From NCBI GenBank assembly GCA_029945445.1, contig JAQSCO010000045.1:115092-179091 (forward strand): a stretch of DNA of 64,000 nt, written 5' to 3'. The notes beneath the pieces were generated by a model. That model was not told where the DNA came from, did not search any database, and saw only the letters and a program-made list of their open reading frames with translations. How positions within the stretch are numbered: position 1 is the stretch's first letter; every line of letters begins with the position of its first letter. A program made the position numbers and the translations under genes. Source of the DNA: Lacunisphaera sp. (GTDB lineage Bacteria; Verrucomicrobiota; Verrucomicrobiia; Opitutales; Opitutaceae). Shown in pieces: positions 6,751 through 16,416 of the stretch.

Positions 6751-7254
6751 GTTGGGCAAAGAGAAACCATGACCTGCATTTTCTGTGATATTATCGCCGG
6801 GAAGCTCGCGGGTTCGTTTGTCTATCGTGATGACCGAGTGGCGGCTTTTATGGACATCCAGCCGGTGAATGCGGGGCATGTTTTAGTTGTGCCCATCAAT
6901 CACGCAGTCGGCCTTGAAGACTTGAAGAAAGAAGACGGTGAAGCAGTTTTCGCCGCTGCACAGCGAGTCGCGCGTGCGCTGAGGAAGAGCGGCCTCCGCT
7001 GCGAGGGTGTGAATCTCTTCCTCGCCGATGGCGAGGCGGCCATGCAGGAGGTCTTTCATCTCCATCTTCATGTATTCCCCCGCTTCGCTGGCGATGGCTT
7101 TGGCCTAAAGTTCTCTGAAGCGTATAGCCAGAAGCCGCCCTGGGCCAGTTTGGAAGCAGGCGCTTTAGCAATCTCCGACGCTCTAAAAACGGAGCCCAAC
7201 CAGGCGCTACAGCCAACGGCCCCAAGCGGCCGTGGCTGATCTCAAACGTTCGGC
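6751..7254 (+). mobile_element. Integron-type gene cassette carrying a HIT gene
   Basis: The cassette begins with GTTGGGC (6751-6757), a perfect core site GTTRRRY. Its own R'' box GCCCAAC (7194-7200) is the exact reverse complement, as expected of a circular cassette. The attC-like site 7194-7254 folds with arms CAGCC/GGCTG and ACGGCC/GGCCGT and an unpaired A, ending at GTTCGGC (one mismatch to the core). Sequence after both cores is the same: GGCAAAGAGAA. The gene fills the space between. No integron integrase is present in the window. Confidence 0.65.
6769..7239 (+). CDS. HIT-family hydrolase encoded in a gene cassette
   Basis: A 156-residue cytoplasmic HIT protein: CIFCDIIAGK at the start, AFMDIQPVNAGHVLVVP in the middle and the catalytic triad HLHLH (His97, 99, 101). 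Unlike the gene before it there is no signal peptide. Codon use is more AT-rich (a sample line is 52 % G+C against 67 % in the neighbour). The start is 12 bases after the cassette core site, and the C-terminal tail NQALQPTAPSGRG is translated from the attC site itself, a common feature of cassette genes. It is not a recent duplicate of the upstream HIT gene: identity outside motifs is low. Confidence 0.88.
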   Translation: MTCIFCDIIAGKLAGSFVYRDDRVAAFMDIQPVNAGHVLVVPINHAVGLEDLKKEDGEAVFAAAQRVARALRKSGLRCEGVNLFLADGEAAMQEVFHLHLHVFPRFAGDGFGLKFSEAYSQKPPWASLEAGALAISDALKTEPNQALQPTAPSGRG

Positions 7255-7367
7255 AAAGAGAAGAGGCCTGCTGAAGGCCTTCGGGTCGGCGGAGATTGGA
7301 AACTGACTTCACCAGTGGAGCCGCCGCGCGCTTGCGCCGGGACGGCGATTCACCTTTTCTCGCGGCC

Positions 7368-7928
7368 ATGACCGATACCGCCCGCGACCAGCAGATCCAG
7401 GCCATCGCGCAGCCCGACCCGGCGCTGCTGAAATACTACCTGCTGAGCGCCCTCGTCATCCCACCGCTGTTCCCGATCATCGCGCCCTACCTGTATTTTC
7501 GCTACCACACGATGCGCTACAAGTTCACCGACGACGGCATCTCGATGAGCTGGGGCATCCTCTTCCGCCGCGAGATCATCGTGAACTATGCGCGCATCCA
7601 GGACATCCACCTCCGCTCCAATGTCGTCGAGCGCTGGTTCGGCCTCGCGCGCATCCTCGTGCAGACGGCCTCCGGCAGTTCCTCCGCCGAGATGACCATC
7701 GAGGGTTTGAAGGAATTCGAGGCCCTGCGCGACTTCCTCTACTCGCGCATGCGCGGCGTGAAAGACCACCCCCACCCCCACCACCCCGCCGCGCCGGCGC
7801 CGGCCGTTCCCGCCCTTGCCGGGGTTGGCGGTGGCAATGCCGAGCTCGCCGCCGCGCTCCGTGAGACCGCCGCCGAACTTCGTGCGGTCCGCGAGGCGCT
7901 CGTCCAACGAAAAAGCCCAGGCTCCTGA
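7368..7928 (+). CDS. Bacterial PH-domain membrane protein (YdbS-like)
   Basis: A 186-residue protein from the ATG at 7368; the open frame continues upstream to 7296 but into cassette flank. Residues about 18-45 hold a hydrophobic hairpin, followed by a bacterial PH (bPH_2, DUF304) domain: RYKFTDDGISMSWGILFRR, then IVNYARIQDIHLRSNVVERW and GLARILVQTASG. The C-terminal tail is rich in His, Pro and Ala and ends in a helical segment. bPH_2 proteins are membrane-anchored and of unclear role. The next gene also has this domain, and the two probably work together as YdbS/YdbT pairs do. Confidence 0.8.
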   Translation: MTDTARDQQIQAIAQPDPALLKYYLLSALVIPPLFPIIAPYLYFRYHTMRYKFTDDGISMSWGILFRREIIVNYARIQDIHLRSNVVERWFGLARILVQTASGSSSAEMTIEGLKEFEALRDFLYSRMRGVKDHPHPHHPAAPAPAVPALAGVGGGNAELAAALRETAAELRAVREALVQRKSPGS

Positions 7929-7933
7929 ATTTT

Positions 7934-8046
7934 TAGCCGCAAAAAGGCACAAAAAATGTTTCTTCTGCTTTCGAACAATTTCCGCGCGCCTATAGGCGCC
8001 TTGAGAGCTGGTCCTGTTGGCGGATCTTTGCGCCTTTTTGCGGCCA
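7934..8046. repeat. Inverted repeat in the spacer between the PH-domain genes
   Basis: TAGCCGCAAAAAGGCACAAA (7934-7953) and TTTGCGCCTTTTTGCGGCCA (8027-8046) are inverse copies with few mismatches. The loop holds a smaller GGCGCC palindrome. Confidence 0.65.
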
Positions 8047-8070
8047 ATACCCTGATCGGGATTTCTTCCC

Positions 8071-9072
8071 ATGTATAACCGCTACAGCGCGCTCGTCCTC
8101 CGCTGGCTCAAGGTCCCGCCGGAGCCGCATCCGCCGTTCGGCGACCCGGCGTCGCTGCGTGTCTTCCGGGCGGGGAAAAACTATTACCGGCTGCGGATGT
8201 TCGGCTGGGGCGTGGCCGAGTTGGCCGCCTTTGCCGGCATCGTGTTCTGGGCCTTTGTCTTTATCAGTGCCGAGGAGACGGCGCGCATCGAGAAACAACG
8301 CCGCGCGGCCTCGACCCAGGTGGTCGCCGACCACCGGGCCAGCCTGGCCGAGCAGGCGAAAGAGGCGGCCGCATCCCTCAAGGCCGCGGCGGAAGCCGAA
8401 CTGCAGGCCCAGGACCAAGCCACTGCCAAGGCCGCCAAGAAACCGGTGCGCAAGCGCGGGCGCATCGACGGCTGGGACGGGTTCATGCGGGTTTTTGTCG
8501 AACTCGCGATCAGGATGCCGCCCTGGGCCTTTCCGCTGATCTGGGCGCTGAAGATCCTCGGGCTCGCCGCCTACCTGCTGCAACTGCCGCTGACCTATGC
8601 CGTGCGCCGGCTCGACTATGAGATGCGCTGGTATGTCGTCACCGACCGCAGCCTCCGCATCCGCACCGGCGTGTGGAGCGTGCAGGAAAGCACCATGAGC
8701 TTCGCCAACCTGCAGCAGGTGGAGGTCTCGCAGGGCCCGCTGCAGCGCCTGCTCGGCCTGGCCGACGTCACGGTGCAGTCCGCCGGCGGCAGCGACGGTC
8801 CGCCGGGCAAGCGCGGCGAGGAGGACTCGCTGCACACGGGGCATTTTCACGCCGTGGAGAACGCGCAGGAGATCCGCGACCTGATCCAGCACCGGCTCAG
8901 GCGCTTCCGCGAGAGCGGCCTCGGTGATCCGGAGGAAGTGCGCCGCGCGGCCGCGATGCCGGCGCCCGTGTCCATGGTGCAACCGGCCGCAGAAACAAAT
9001 GACGCCGACGTGCTCGCGGCCGCGCGCGAACTCGCCGCCGAGGCGAAGGCACTGCGCGTGGCGCTGGGGTGA
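8071..9072 (+). CDS. Bacterial PH-domain membrane protein with coiled-coil insert
   Basis: A 333-residue protein. Two hydrophobic segments (about 42-62 and 152-180) flank a long Ala/Glu/Gln-rich stretch, roughly residues 68-125, that should form a coiled coil. A bPH_2 domain follows: RWYVVTDRSLRIRTGVWSVQ, then TMSFANLQQVEVSQGPLQRL and GLADVTVQSAGG, close to the DUF304 consensus. The C-terminus is a second helical Ala/Glu region. It lies 142 bases after another bPH_2 gene on the same strand. The coiled-coil insertion between the two membrane segments is unusual for the family and may mediate oligomerisation. Confidence 0.8.
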   Translation: MYNRYSALVLRWLKVPPEPHPPFGDPASLRVFRAGKNYYRLRMFGWGVAELAAFAGIVFWAFVFISAEETARIEKQRRAASTQVVADHRASLAEQAKEAAASLKAAAEAELQAQDQATAKAAKKPVRKRGRIDGWDGFMRVFVELAIRMPPWAFPLIWALKILGLAAYLLQLPLTYAVRRLDYEMRWYVVTDRSLRIRTGVWSVQESTMSFANLQQVEVSQGPLQRLLGLADVTVQSAGGSDGPPGKRGEEDSLHTGHFHAVENAQEIRDLIQHRLRRFRESGLGDPEEVRRAAAMPAPVSMVQPAAETNDADVLAAARELAAEAKALRVALG

Positions 9073-9076
9073 TTTT

Positions 9077-9133
9077 GTAGGGCTGCCGCTTGTCGGCAGG
9101 CCGCGACGGCACGGCGACAAGCGCCGGCCCTAC
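9077..9133. repeat. REPIN-like palindrome, family B copy 2 (RAYT-type)
   Basis: Nearly identical to copy 1 at 3900: left REP with stem CTGCCG/CGGCAG and loop CTTGT, right inverted REP with stem GGCG/CGCC and loop ACAAG. It fills the spacer between two convergent genes. Confidence 0.8.
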
Positions 9134-9148
9134 ATTACACTACGCCGC

Positions 9149-10201
9149 TCACTTCTCCCCGCCGAGCTTGATGATCTTCACGTGCGCGATGTCGGTCGAG
9201 CCGACGCCGAGCTGCTGGGCGAAGTCGAGCATGCGGGCTTCGTCCTCCGTCACCGGGTCGAAGCCGTTGCGCTTCCGCACGCCGTTGATCTTCTCAAGCA
9301 TCAGCGCGTCGAGCATGACCGGGTCAGCGCTCATCAGGATACGCGGCTCGGAGACGGTGTAGAGCGAGTTGAAATACGGGCCGCCGATGAACTGGTAGAG
9401 CTGCAGGCTGGCGAGGTTCAGCACCCAGCCCTCGCGCAGCTCCGGGATGGCCGCCATCTCGGCGACGGCGGCGGGCGCGGTGTTCGGGCTCTTGAAGAAG
9501 CGGAAGGTGTTCGAGGCGTTCCAGAGCGTGGCGTTGACCAGCGCGCCGTTGACGCCGAGCACCTGGTGGTCGGTGTAGACCGGCAGGTTGATCCAGAAGT
9601 CGGCGTCGAGGAACAGCGGCGTGGCGAGGAAGCTCTTGCGGTCCTCCTCGGTCGTGGTCGTGGCCTTGCCGCCGGCGGCGTTCTTCACGGCCTGGTCGTT
9701 CGAGATCGGGTCGAAGCGCGACGGCAGCGGGCTGTCGTAGAACCAGGTCGGGTCATAGAACTTGCCCGACTCGAGCACGTAGACCGGGTGGCCGGGGAAT
9801 GGCAGGATGCCGGTCGAGAAGTTCGGCAGGTAGCCGGTGAGGCGCAGGCGCAGCGGGTTCAGGCCGACGAGGAAGATGTTCTCCGTCGCGAAGCCGCGCT
9901 TCTCAAGCGAGACAATCAGCGCGCGCACGAGGCCGAACGGCGTGGCGAGGCCCGGGCCCGAGTCGGCGTAGATCTTGAGGCCGACCTTCTTCTTGGTGCC
10001 CGGGACGAGCTTGCGGCCCGTGGTGCTCTCATAATTCTGCAGCAGCTGCTCGACGGCGTAGCGGTAGTCGGCGTCGCTGAAATCAACGAGGCGGTGCTCC
10101 CAGACGGGAGCGGTGGGCGCCGCCGGCTGGGCGGCCGGGAGCGTAGCGGCGCCGGCGAGGAAGACGAGAGCGAGGGCGGTTTTCGACAGGAAGGAACGCA
10201 T
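9149..10201 (-). CDS. Exported DUF362-like protein
   Basis: A 350-residue protein with a clear signal peptide (MRSFLSKTALALVFLAGAA, cleavage near PAAQ). The body resembles DUF362 proteins: KVGLKIYADSGPGLATPFGL, then FWINLPVYTDHQVLGVNGAL and the late DPVMLDALMLEKINGVRKRN. DUF362 proteins are often exported and of unknown activity; some carry ferredoxin domains, but no cysteine cluster is present here. The gene is convergent with the PH-domain gene and divergent from dnaG. Function is not known; the family call is from pattern recognition and moderately sure. Confidence 0.7.
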   Translation of the reverse strand: MRSFLSKTALALVFLAGAATLPAAQPAAPTAPVWEHRLVDFSDADYRYAVEQLLQNYESTTGRKLVPGTKKKVGLKIYADSGPGLATPFGLVRALIVSLEKRGFATENIFLVGLNPLRLRLTGYLPNFSTGILPFPGHPVYVLESGKFYDPTWFYDSPLPSRFDPISNDQAVKNAAGGKATTTTEEDRKSFLATPLFLDADFWINLPVYTDHQVLGVNGALVNATLWNASNTFRFFKSPNTAPAAVAEMAAIPELREGWVLNLASLQLYQFIGGPYFNSLYTVSEPRILMSADPVMLDALMLEKINGVRKRNGFDPVTEDEARMLDFAQQLGVGSTDIAHVKIIKLGGEK

Positions 10202-10289
10202 GTGGGTGGGCGCGCGGACAGTCCGGCAGGACGGGCGCGAAACCTGACAGACCCCAACGGCGGTTAAAAGTTTAATCTTCCCGCAGAAA

Positions 10290-10353
10290 GGGCGCTTGGG
10301 GGCAAGCGCCCCTCCCTAGGCTGCGTGGTAGGGGCCGTTGCCCCCAACGGCCC
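10290..10353. repeat. Pair of REP-like hairpins, family D copy 1
   Basis: Two hairpins: GGGCGCTTG/CAAGCGCCC and GGGCCGTTG/CAACGGCCC, with G-rich and C-rich loops. A related pair is at 50282. The dnaG frame is open through part of it, which argues that dnaG starts downstream. Confidence 0.7.
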
Positions 10354-10417
10354 TGTCTCCACCCCGCCCGATTTTATGCTCGGCGACGGTCATGGACCGC
10401 CGCTACAGCTACTGCCC

Positions 10418-12286
10418 GTGCCAGTCATCAAAGCCAGCAGCCTCCGCGACCTGAAGAATCGCGTGAACATCCACGATGTCGTGATGCGCGTGGTGGCCCT
10501 GAAGAAGGCCGGCAGCGGGCGGTTCAAGGGGCTCTGCCCCTTCCATTCCGAGAAGACGCCGTCCTTCAACGTCTCGGCCGACAAGGGATTCTACAAATGC
10601 TTCGGCTGCGGCAAGGCCGGCGACGTGATCAACTTCGTCATGGAGACCGAGGGCCTGCAGTTCACCGAGGCCGTCGAGGCCATCGCGCAGCGCGCGGGCA
10701 TCACGCTCGAATACGAGGAGGGCTCGGGCGGCCCGTCGAAGGAGACGCGCTCACTGCGGCAGGAGATCTTCGACATCCACGACCTCGCGGCCGATTACTA
10801 CCGGCAGGCCTTCCTCGCGCCGACGCCGCACGGCGAGTTCATCCGCGACTACTGGGTGCGGAACCGGAAGTTCACGCTGGAGCTCGCCGACGACTTCAAG
10901 ATCGGCTTCGCGCCGCCCGAGGACAACGGCCTCGCCGCCGCGTTGCTGAAGCGGAAATTCTCCGAGGACGCGCTGCGGCAGTGCGGGCTTTTCTTCACGC
11001 GCGAGGGCGCCGTGCTGACGATGGGCGCGCTGCGTCCGCGCTTCCGCGGCCGGCTGATGATCCCGATCCGCGACCACCAGGGCCGCGTCGTGGCGTTCAC
11101 GGCGCGCCAGCTCGAGCTGACGCCGGCCGACGACCCGGCGCGGGAGGCGAAATACGTCAACTCGCCCGAGACGCCGATCTTCACCAAGAGCAACCTGCTC
11201 TTCAACCTGGACCGCGCGCGCGCGCACGCCGGCGACGGGCACCCGTTCGTGCTCGTCGAGGGCCAGCTCGACGCGCTGCGCTGCTGGAGCGTCGGCCTCA
11301 AGACCGCCATCGCGCCCCAGGGCACCTCGATCACTGAGGGCCAGCTGATGCTGCTGCGCCGCTATCATTCGTCGGTCGAGTGCTTCTTCGACAGCGACAG
11401 CGCCGGCCAGAAAGCCGCGCTGCGTTTTTTGCCGATGGCGCTGAAGGCCGGATTGGAAGTGCGTTTCCTGATGCTCGCCGGCGCGGAGAAGCTCGATCCG
11501 GATTTGCTGTTCCTCGAAAAGGGTCTCGCGGCCTACGAGGAATTGAAACGCGGGTCGCTCGCCGCGATGGATTTCGCCTGCCGCTCGCTGCTGCCCGGCG
11601 CCGCGACCGCGTCGGCCGAGCAGAAGTCGCGCACGGCGACGGCGCTGTTCGAAATCATCGCACAGACCGACTCGGACGTGACGCGCACGTCGTTCCTCAG
11701 CGAGATCGCCGGCCACCTGCGCGTGGCACCCGGCGCGCTGGAGCGCGACCTGCGGGCGTTCATGGAGCGGCAGCGCGGCTCCCGTTTTGCGAATCCGAAC
11801 GCCCAGCCCGCGCCTGCCGCCCCGGTCGCCGACGACGCCCACGGCAAGGCCAGCGAGGCGCACCTGCTTTTCCTGTGCCTGCACCACGAGGCGTTGTTGC
11901 GCGCCCTCGCCACCCAGCTGCCGCACGAATGGATCGATACTTCCCACCCCGCCGGCAGCCTGCTGGACCGCATCCTGGCGGAGGTCGCCCACAACGGCTG
12001 GACGGGCCGCGAGCAACTCGACCAACTCCTTGAGACAGAGGAGGAAAAGACCATGGTCGCCTCCCTCCTCTTCGAGGTCGCGGCGGACGATGATTTGGCC
12101 AAGATTGCCAGCGAGGGAATACGGTCCCTGCAGCGCCGGTTTCTGGAGCCGCGGCGACGTCAAATAGAACTTGAATTAGCTTCGAAAGGCACGGACATTG
12201 ACTCTGACGCTCTGTCACTCATCAAACAGCTCAAAGAGATTGAGCGACAGCTCCGCAATCCGCCCAAACTTTCGCTAGTCTCCTAA
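10418..12286 (+). CDS. dnaG: DNA primase
   Basis: About 622 residues from the GTG at 10418; an ATG at 10376 is the alternative. The N-terminal CHC2 zinc finger reads CPFHSEKTPSFNVSADKG followed by CFGCGKAGDV (zinc ligands Cys, His, Cys, Cys at about 38-61). The central TOPRIM domain has PFVLVEGQLDAL (Glu) and VECFFDSDSAGQKA (Asp-x-Asp). The C-terminal part is the helicase-binding region and is weakly conserved. DnaG makes RNA primers at replication forks. It is followed 58 bases later by rpoD, the classical macromolecular-synthesis arrangement without rpsU. Confidence 0.95.
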   Translation: MPVIKASSLRDLKNRVNIHDVVMRVVALKKAGSGRFKGLCPFHSEKTPSFNVSADKGFYKCFGCGKAGDVINFVMETEGLQFTEAVEAIAQRAGITLEYEEGSGGPSKETRSLRQEIFDIHDLAADYYRQAFLAPTPHGEFIRDYWVRNRKFTLELADDFKIGFAPPEDNGLAAALLKRKFSEDALRQCGLFFTREGAVLTMGALRPRFRGRLMIPIRDHQGRVVAFTARQLELTPADDPAREAKYVNSPETPIFTKSNLLFNLDRARAHAGDGHPFVLVEGQLDALRCWSVGLKTAIAPQGTSITEGQLMLLRRYHSSVECFFDSDSAGQKAALRFLPMALKAGLEVRFLMLAGAEKLDPDLLFLEKGLAAYEELKRGSLAAMDFACRSLLPGAATASAEQKSRTATALFEIIAQTDSDVTRTSFLSEIAGHLRVAPGALERDLRAFMERQRGSRFANPNAQPAPAAPVADDAHGKASEAHLLFLCLHHEALLRALATQLPHEWIDTSHPAGSLLDRILAEVAHNGWTGREQLDQLLETEEEKTMVASLLFEVAADDDLAKIASEGIRSLQRRFLEPRRRQIELELASKGTDIDSDALSLIKQLKEIERQLRNPPKLSLVS

Positions 12287-12307
12287 TCCACCCGCCCTTT
12301 CCGCCGT

Positions 12308-12335
12308 TTGACCGTAACTCTCCACGGGATACATT
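12308..12335 (+). promoter_or_regulatory. Probable sigma-70 promoter of rpoD
   Basis: TTGACC (12308-12313), 16-base spacer, TACATT (12330-12335). The predicted start of transcription is within a few bases of the rpoD ATG at 12345, so the mRNA would be almost leaderless. Confidence 0.5.
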
Positions 12336-12344
12336 ACTTACGTT

Positions 12345-14327
<1,983 letters not shown>

Positions 14328-14378
14328 AACCGCTTTGGTCCTTTACTCGTCTCTCCCCCAATCTAACCTCCAATAATC

Positions 14379-14600
14379 ATGTCCCTCCCCCTGCTTCCCT
14401 TCGCCATCTTCGGTCTCGGCGGTCCGGAATTGATGATCATCCTGGTGATCATCCTGCTGCTGTTCGGCGGCGCCAAGCTGCCCGCCCTCGCCAAGGGCCT
14501 CGGCCAGTCCGTGAAGGAATTCAAGAAGGCCGCCAAGGAAGGCGACGATGACAACGACGACAAGAAGCCCGACGCCGGCCAGAAACCCGGCAACAACTGA
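14379..14600 (+). CDS. tatA: Twin-arginine translocase subunit TatA/E
   Basis: A 73-residue protein with the TatA layout: a short N-terminus, one membrane helix ([20 protein letters not shown], about 16-35), the [14 protein letters not shown] hinge and an amphipathic helix ([12 protein letters not shown]), then an acidic and Pro-rich tail. TatA oligomerises to form the channel for folded proteins carrying twin-arginine signals. It follows rpoD by 51 bases and ends before a strong terminator. No tatB or tatC is seen nearby. Confidence 0.93.
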   Translation: MSLPLLPFAIFGLGGPELMIILVIILLLFGGAKLPALAKGLGQSVKEFKKAAKEGDDDNDDKKPDAGQKPGNN

Positions 14601-14625
14601 AAGGGCCGATTCGCCCTCGTCCTTC

Positions 14626-14653
14626 AGCCGCGTCTCCCGACGCGGCTTTTTTA
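14626..14653 (+). terminator. Rho-independent terminator after tatA
   Basis: Perfect 7-bp stem AGCCGCG/CGCGGCT with an 8-base loop, then six T residues. It ends the rpoD-tatA unit. Confidence 0.9.
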
Positions 14654-14657
14654 TTAT

Positions 14658-14688
14658 GTTGGGCCGGCGCTTGCCGCCGGGCCGTGAC
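14658..14688. repeat. REP-like palindrome left of the RAYT gene, family B copy 3
   Basis: GGGCCGGCGCTTGCCGCCGG, with stem CGGCG/CGCCG-type pairing, is an inverted copy of the element at 15259: their 23-base cores differ by one base. Together they bracket the transposase gene. Confidence 0.75.
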
Positions 14689-14705
14689 CTCCCTACCATC
14701 CACGC

Positions 14706-15257
14706 GTGGCTTTGCCTGACCGCAAAACCCCACGATTGCGCTTCGGTCGCGTCTCTTCGCCTGGCGCCGGCTACTTCATCACTCTTTGTACAAAGGATCG
14801 CAGTCCGGTTCTGCTCCAACCCGACGCCGCGAAATCAGTGATCAGTGAGCTTCGAGCTATGCGCGCTTCACGTGACTTTGAACTTCTGGCTGCAACGGTC
14901 ATGCCCGACCACGTCCACCTCCTCTTCACCCTCGGCGATCGGCTGAAGGTCGGCCAAGTAATGGGAAAATTTAAGGCGAAATCCCGCAACCAAGGCAGGG
15001 CACCGGGGCGTTGGCAGGACGACGGATTCGAGCATCAGCTTAGAACGATCGAGTCGGCCGAAGATTATGCATTCTACATTTTCATGAATCCTTACCGGGC
15101 CGGACCATGCCCCTTGACCGCCTCGTGGCCTTGGTGGCTTTGTCCGCAACCATCGGGCTTTCGATTTTTGACTGAGTGGAATCTCACCCAGCCAGTGCCA
15201 CAGGAATGGCTGGGTCTGTGCGAGAAAATCGCGGCCAAAATCGCCACCGGTGATTGA
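14706..15257 (+). CDS. REP-associated tyrosine transposase (RAYT, Y1_Tnp family)
   Basis: A 183-residue protein starting with GTG at 14706. It has the HUH endonuclease motif MPDHVHLL (His69, His71) and the downstream YIFMNPYRAG motif whose Tyr124 is the likely nucleophile, as in Y1_Tnp/RAYT proteins of about 170-220 residues. RAYTs are domesticated IS200-like transposases that bind and cut REP hairpins. Inverted copies of one palindrome lie 18 bases upstream and one base downstream, and the same palindrome occurs as inverted pairs at 3900 and 9077. The usual tract GLV after the NPxRAG motif is altered to GPCPLT. All catalytic motifs seem intact. Confidence 0.9.
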   Translation: MALPDRKTPRLRFGRVSSPGAGYFITLCTKDRSPVLLQPDAAKSVISELRAMRASRDFELLAATVMPDHVHLLFTLGDRLKVGQVMGKFKAKSRNQGRAPGRWQDDGFEHQLRTIESAEDYAFYIFMNPYRAGPCPLTASWPWWLCPQPSGFRFLTEWNLTQPVPQEWLGLCEKIAAKIATGD

Positions 15258-15258
15258 A

Positions 15259-15287
15259 GGCGGCCCGGCGACAAGCGCCGGCCCTAC
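15259..15287. repeat. REP-like palindrome right of the RAYT gene, family B copy 4
   Basis: GGCCCGGCGACAAGCGCCGG and CCCTAC, stem CCGGCG/CGCCGG, loop ACAAG (complement of CTTGT). It starts one base after the transposase stop. Confidence 0.75.
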
Positions 15288-15307
15288 AAAGGCCAAAGCC
15301 CCTCTCA

Positions 15308-15440
15308 CCCCGCAGACTCCCCTTGAACGCCGCGCGCTGGTCCGGGGCTGCCGAGCACGTTGTCGCCCGTAAAGAGTTTCTCCTCGCCGCCGGGATTGAG
15401 GAGGCGCACGCCGCCGCAGTTTATGCCGGCGACCTGCCCC
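15308..15440 (-). pseudogene. Decayed fragment of an RCK_C (TrkA_C) domain gene end
   Basis: On the reverse strand the sequence matches the last 40 codons of the antiporter at 18434-20713: it reads AGINCGGVRLLNPGGEEKLF and TGDN, then loses frame in the LGSPDQ region through small deletions. Most bases align with 18438-18560. No upstream part of a transporter gene is left. It is either a partial duplication of that gene or the remnant of a paralogue. The rest of 15441-15599 holds no gene I can see. Confidence 0.7.
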
Positions 15441-15599
15441 TTTTGCTACTAGCCCATTGCAGCTTGCTCCAGGGGAGGTCGCCTCGCAGCGTGCTCGCAC
15501 CCGAAACCGTTGGAATGGCCATGGATGGCCGTTTATACCCACGCCCCTCGTCTGGTTGCATTCGCTCCCGCCCACGCCCACCTCCACCTGCCCCAATCA

Positions 15600-16334
15600 A
15601 TGCTCCCGTCTTCCCTCGGCCATCGACTGACCCGGCGCGCCATCGTCGTCATCCTCGCCGTCACGCTCGCGAGTCGCGCTTTGGGGCAAGTAACGGTGAC
15701 GCCCACGGCCTTCACCGATGCTTCGACCTTCACCGTCTCCAACACCGACCTGCTGCAGACCTCGCTGGGGTCGGCGGCGATGACAGGCACCTTCTATTTT
15801 TTCGGCACCGCTTCGCTTGGCACCCTCACCGATGGCAGCTTTGGCGCGGGCGGAACCGACTCATTGACGGTGGTATCGTTCACGGTCGGAGCCACCGTGA
15901 CTTTTAACCTCGACCTCACCGCCAGTGCGGGAGGCTACAACCTTTCGCAAATTCGAACCTATACCGGTTGGGATGAAGGCCGGGATGGCCAGGAATACAC
16001 CCTGGAATACGCCACGGCCTCCGCCCCGACCACATTCCTCTCCCTCGCGTCGGTCGGTCCGTTCGGGGCCGGCAACGTGGGCAATCCGGGCTCCCGCATC
16101 ATGGTCACGGTCTCGGATCTGCTCGCGGGCCCCTTGGTCCAAAATGTCGCCGCGATTCGTTTCACCTTCACCAGTTTTGAAAACGACTCGGCCGCTTGGC
16201 GCGAGATCGACGTCATCGGCACCGCCGTCCCCATCCCGGAGCCGGCAACCTCGGCCGTCAGCCTCGCGCTGATAGCAAGTGCCGCCTTGGTGTTTCGCCG
16301 CCGGCAGATGCAACGCAAGAGCCACACCGCATAG
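15600..16334 (+). CDS. PEP-CTERM sorting-domain exported protein
   Basis: A 244-residue protein from ATG 15600. It has an N-terminal signal peptide (RRAIVVILAVTLASRALGQ), a beta-rich body with many Thr, Ser and Gly and no recognised catalytic motif, and a C-terminal PEP-CTERM signal: VPIPEPATSAVSLALIASAA followed by VFRRRQ. Proteins of this kind are handled by exosortase and presented outside the cell, often with exopolysaccharide. The internal segment GWDEGRDGQEYTLEYATAS resembles discoidin-like PEP-CTERM passengers. No exosortase is in the window. Sequence upstream to 15288 holds a decayed gene fragment. Confidence 0.88.
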   Translation: MLPSSLGHRLTRRAIVVILAVTLASRALGQVTVTPTAFTDASTFTVSNTDLLQTSLGSAAMTGTFYFFGTASLGTLTDGSFGAGGTDSLTVVSFTVGATVTFNLDLTASAGGYNLSQIRTYTGWDEGRDGQEYTLEYATASAPTTFLSLASVGPFGAGNVGNPGSRIMVTVSDLLAGPLVQNVAAIRFTFTSFENDSAAWREIDVIGTAVPIPEPATSAVSLALIASAALVFRRRQMQRKSHTA

Positions 16335-16416
16335 GCAATTGGCGTCATGTCCGAACTTGAGATCAGCGATTCGGCGGCGGATCGCCGCGGAAGAAGCCAT
16401 TTGCCAGACTAGCGCC

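Noticed and set aside
10325-10417. N-terminal extension of dnaG through the family D hairpin
   Set aside because: The extra residues come from the palindrome and are not primase-like; the conserved start is near 10418.
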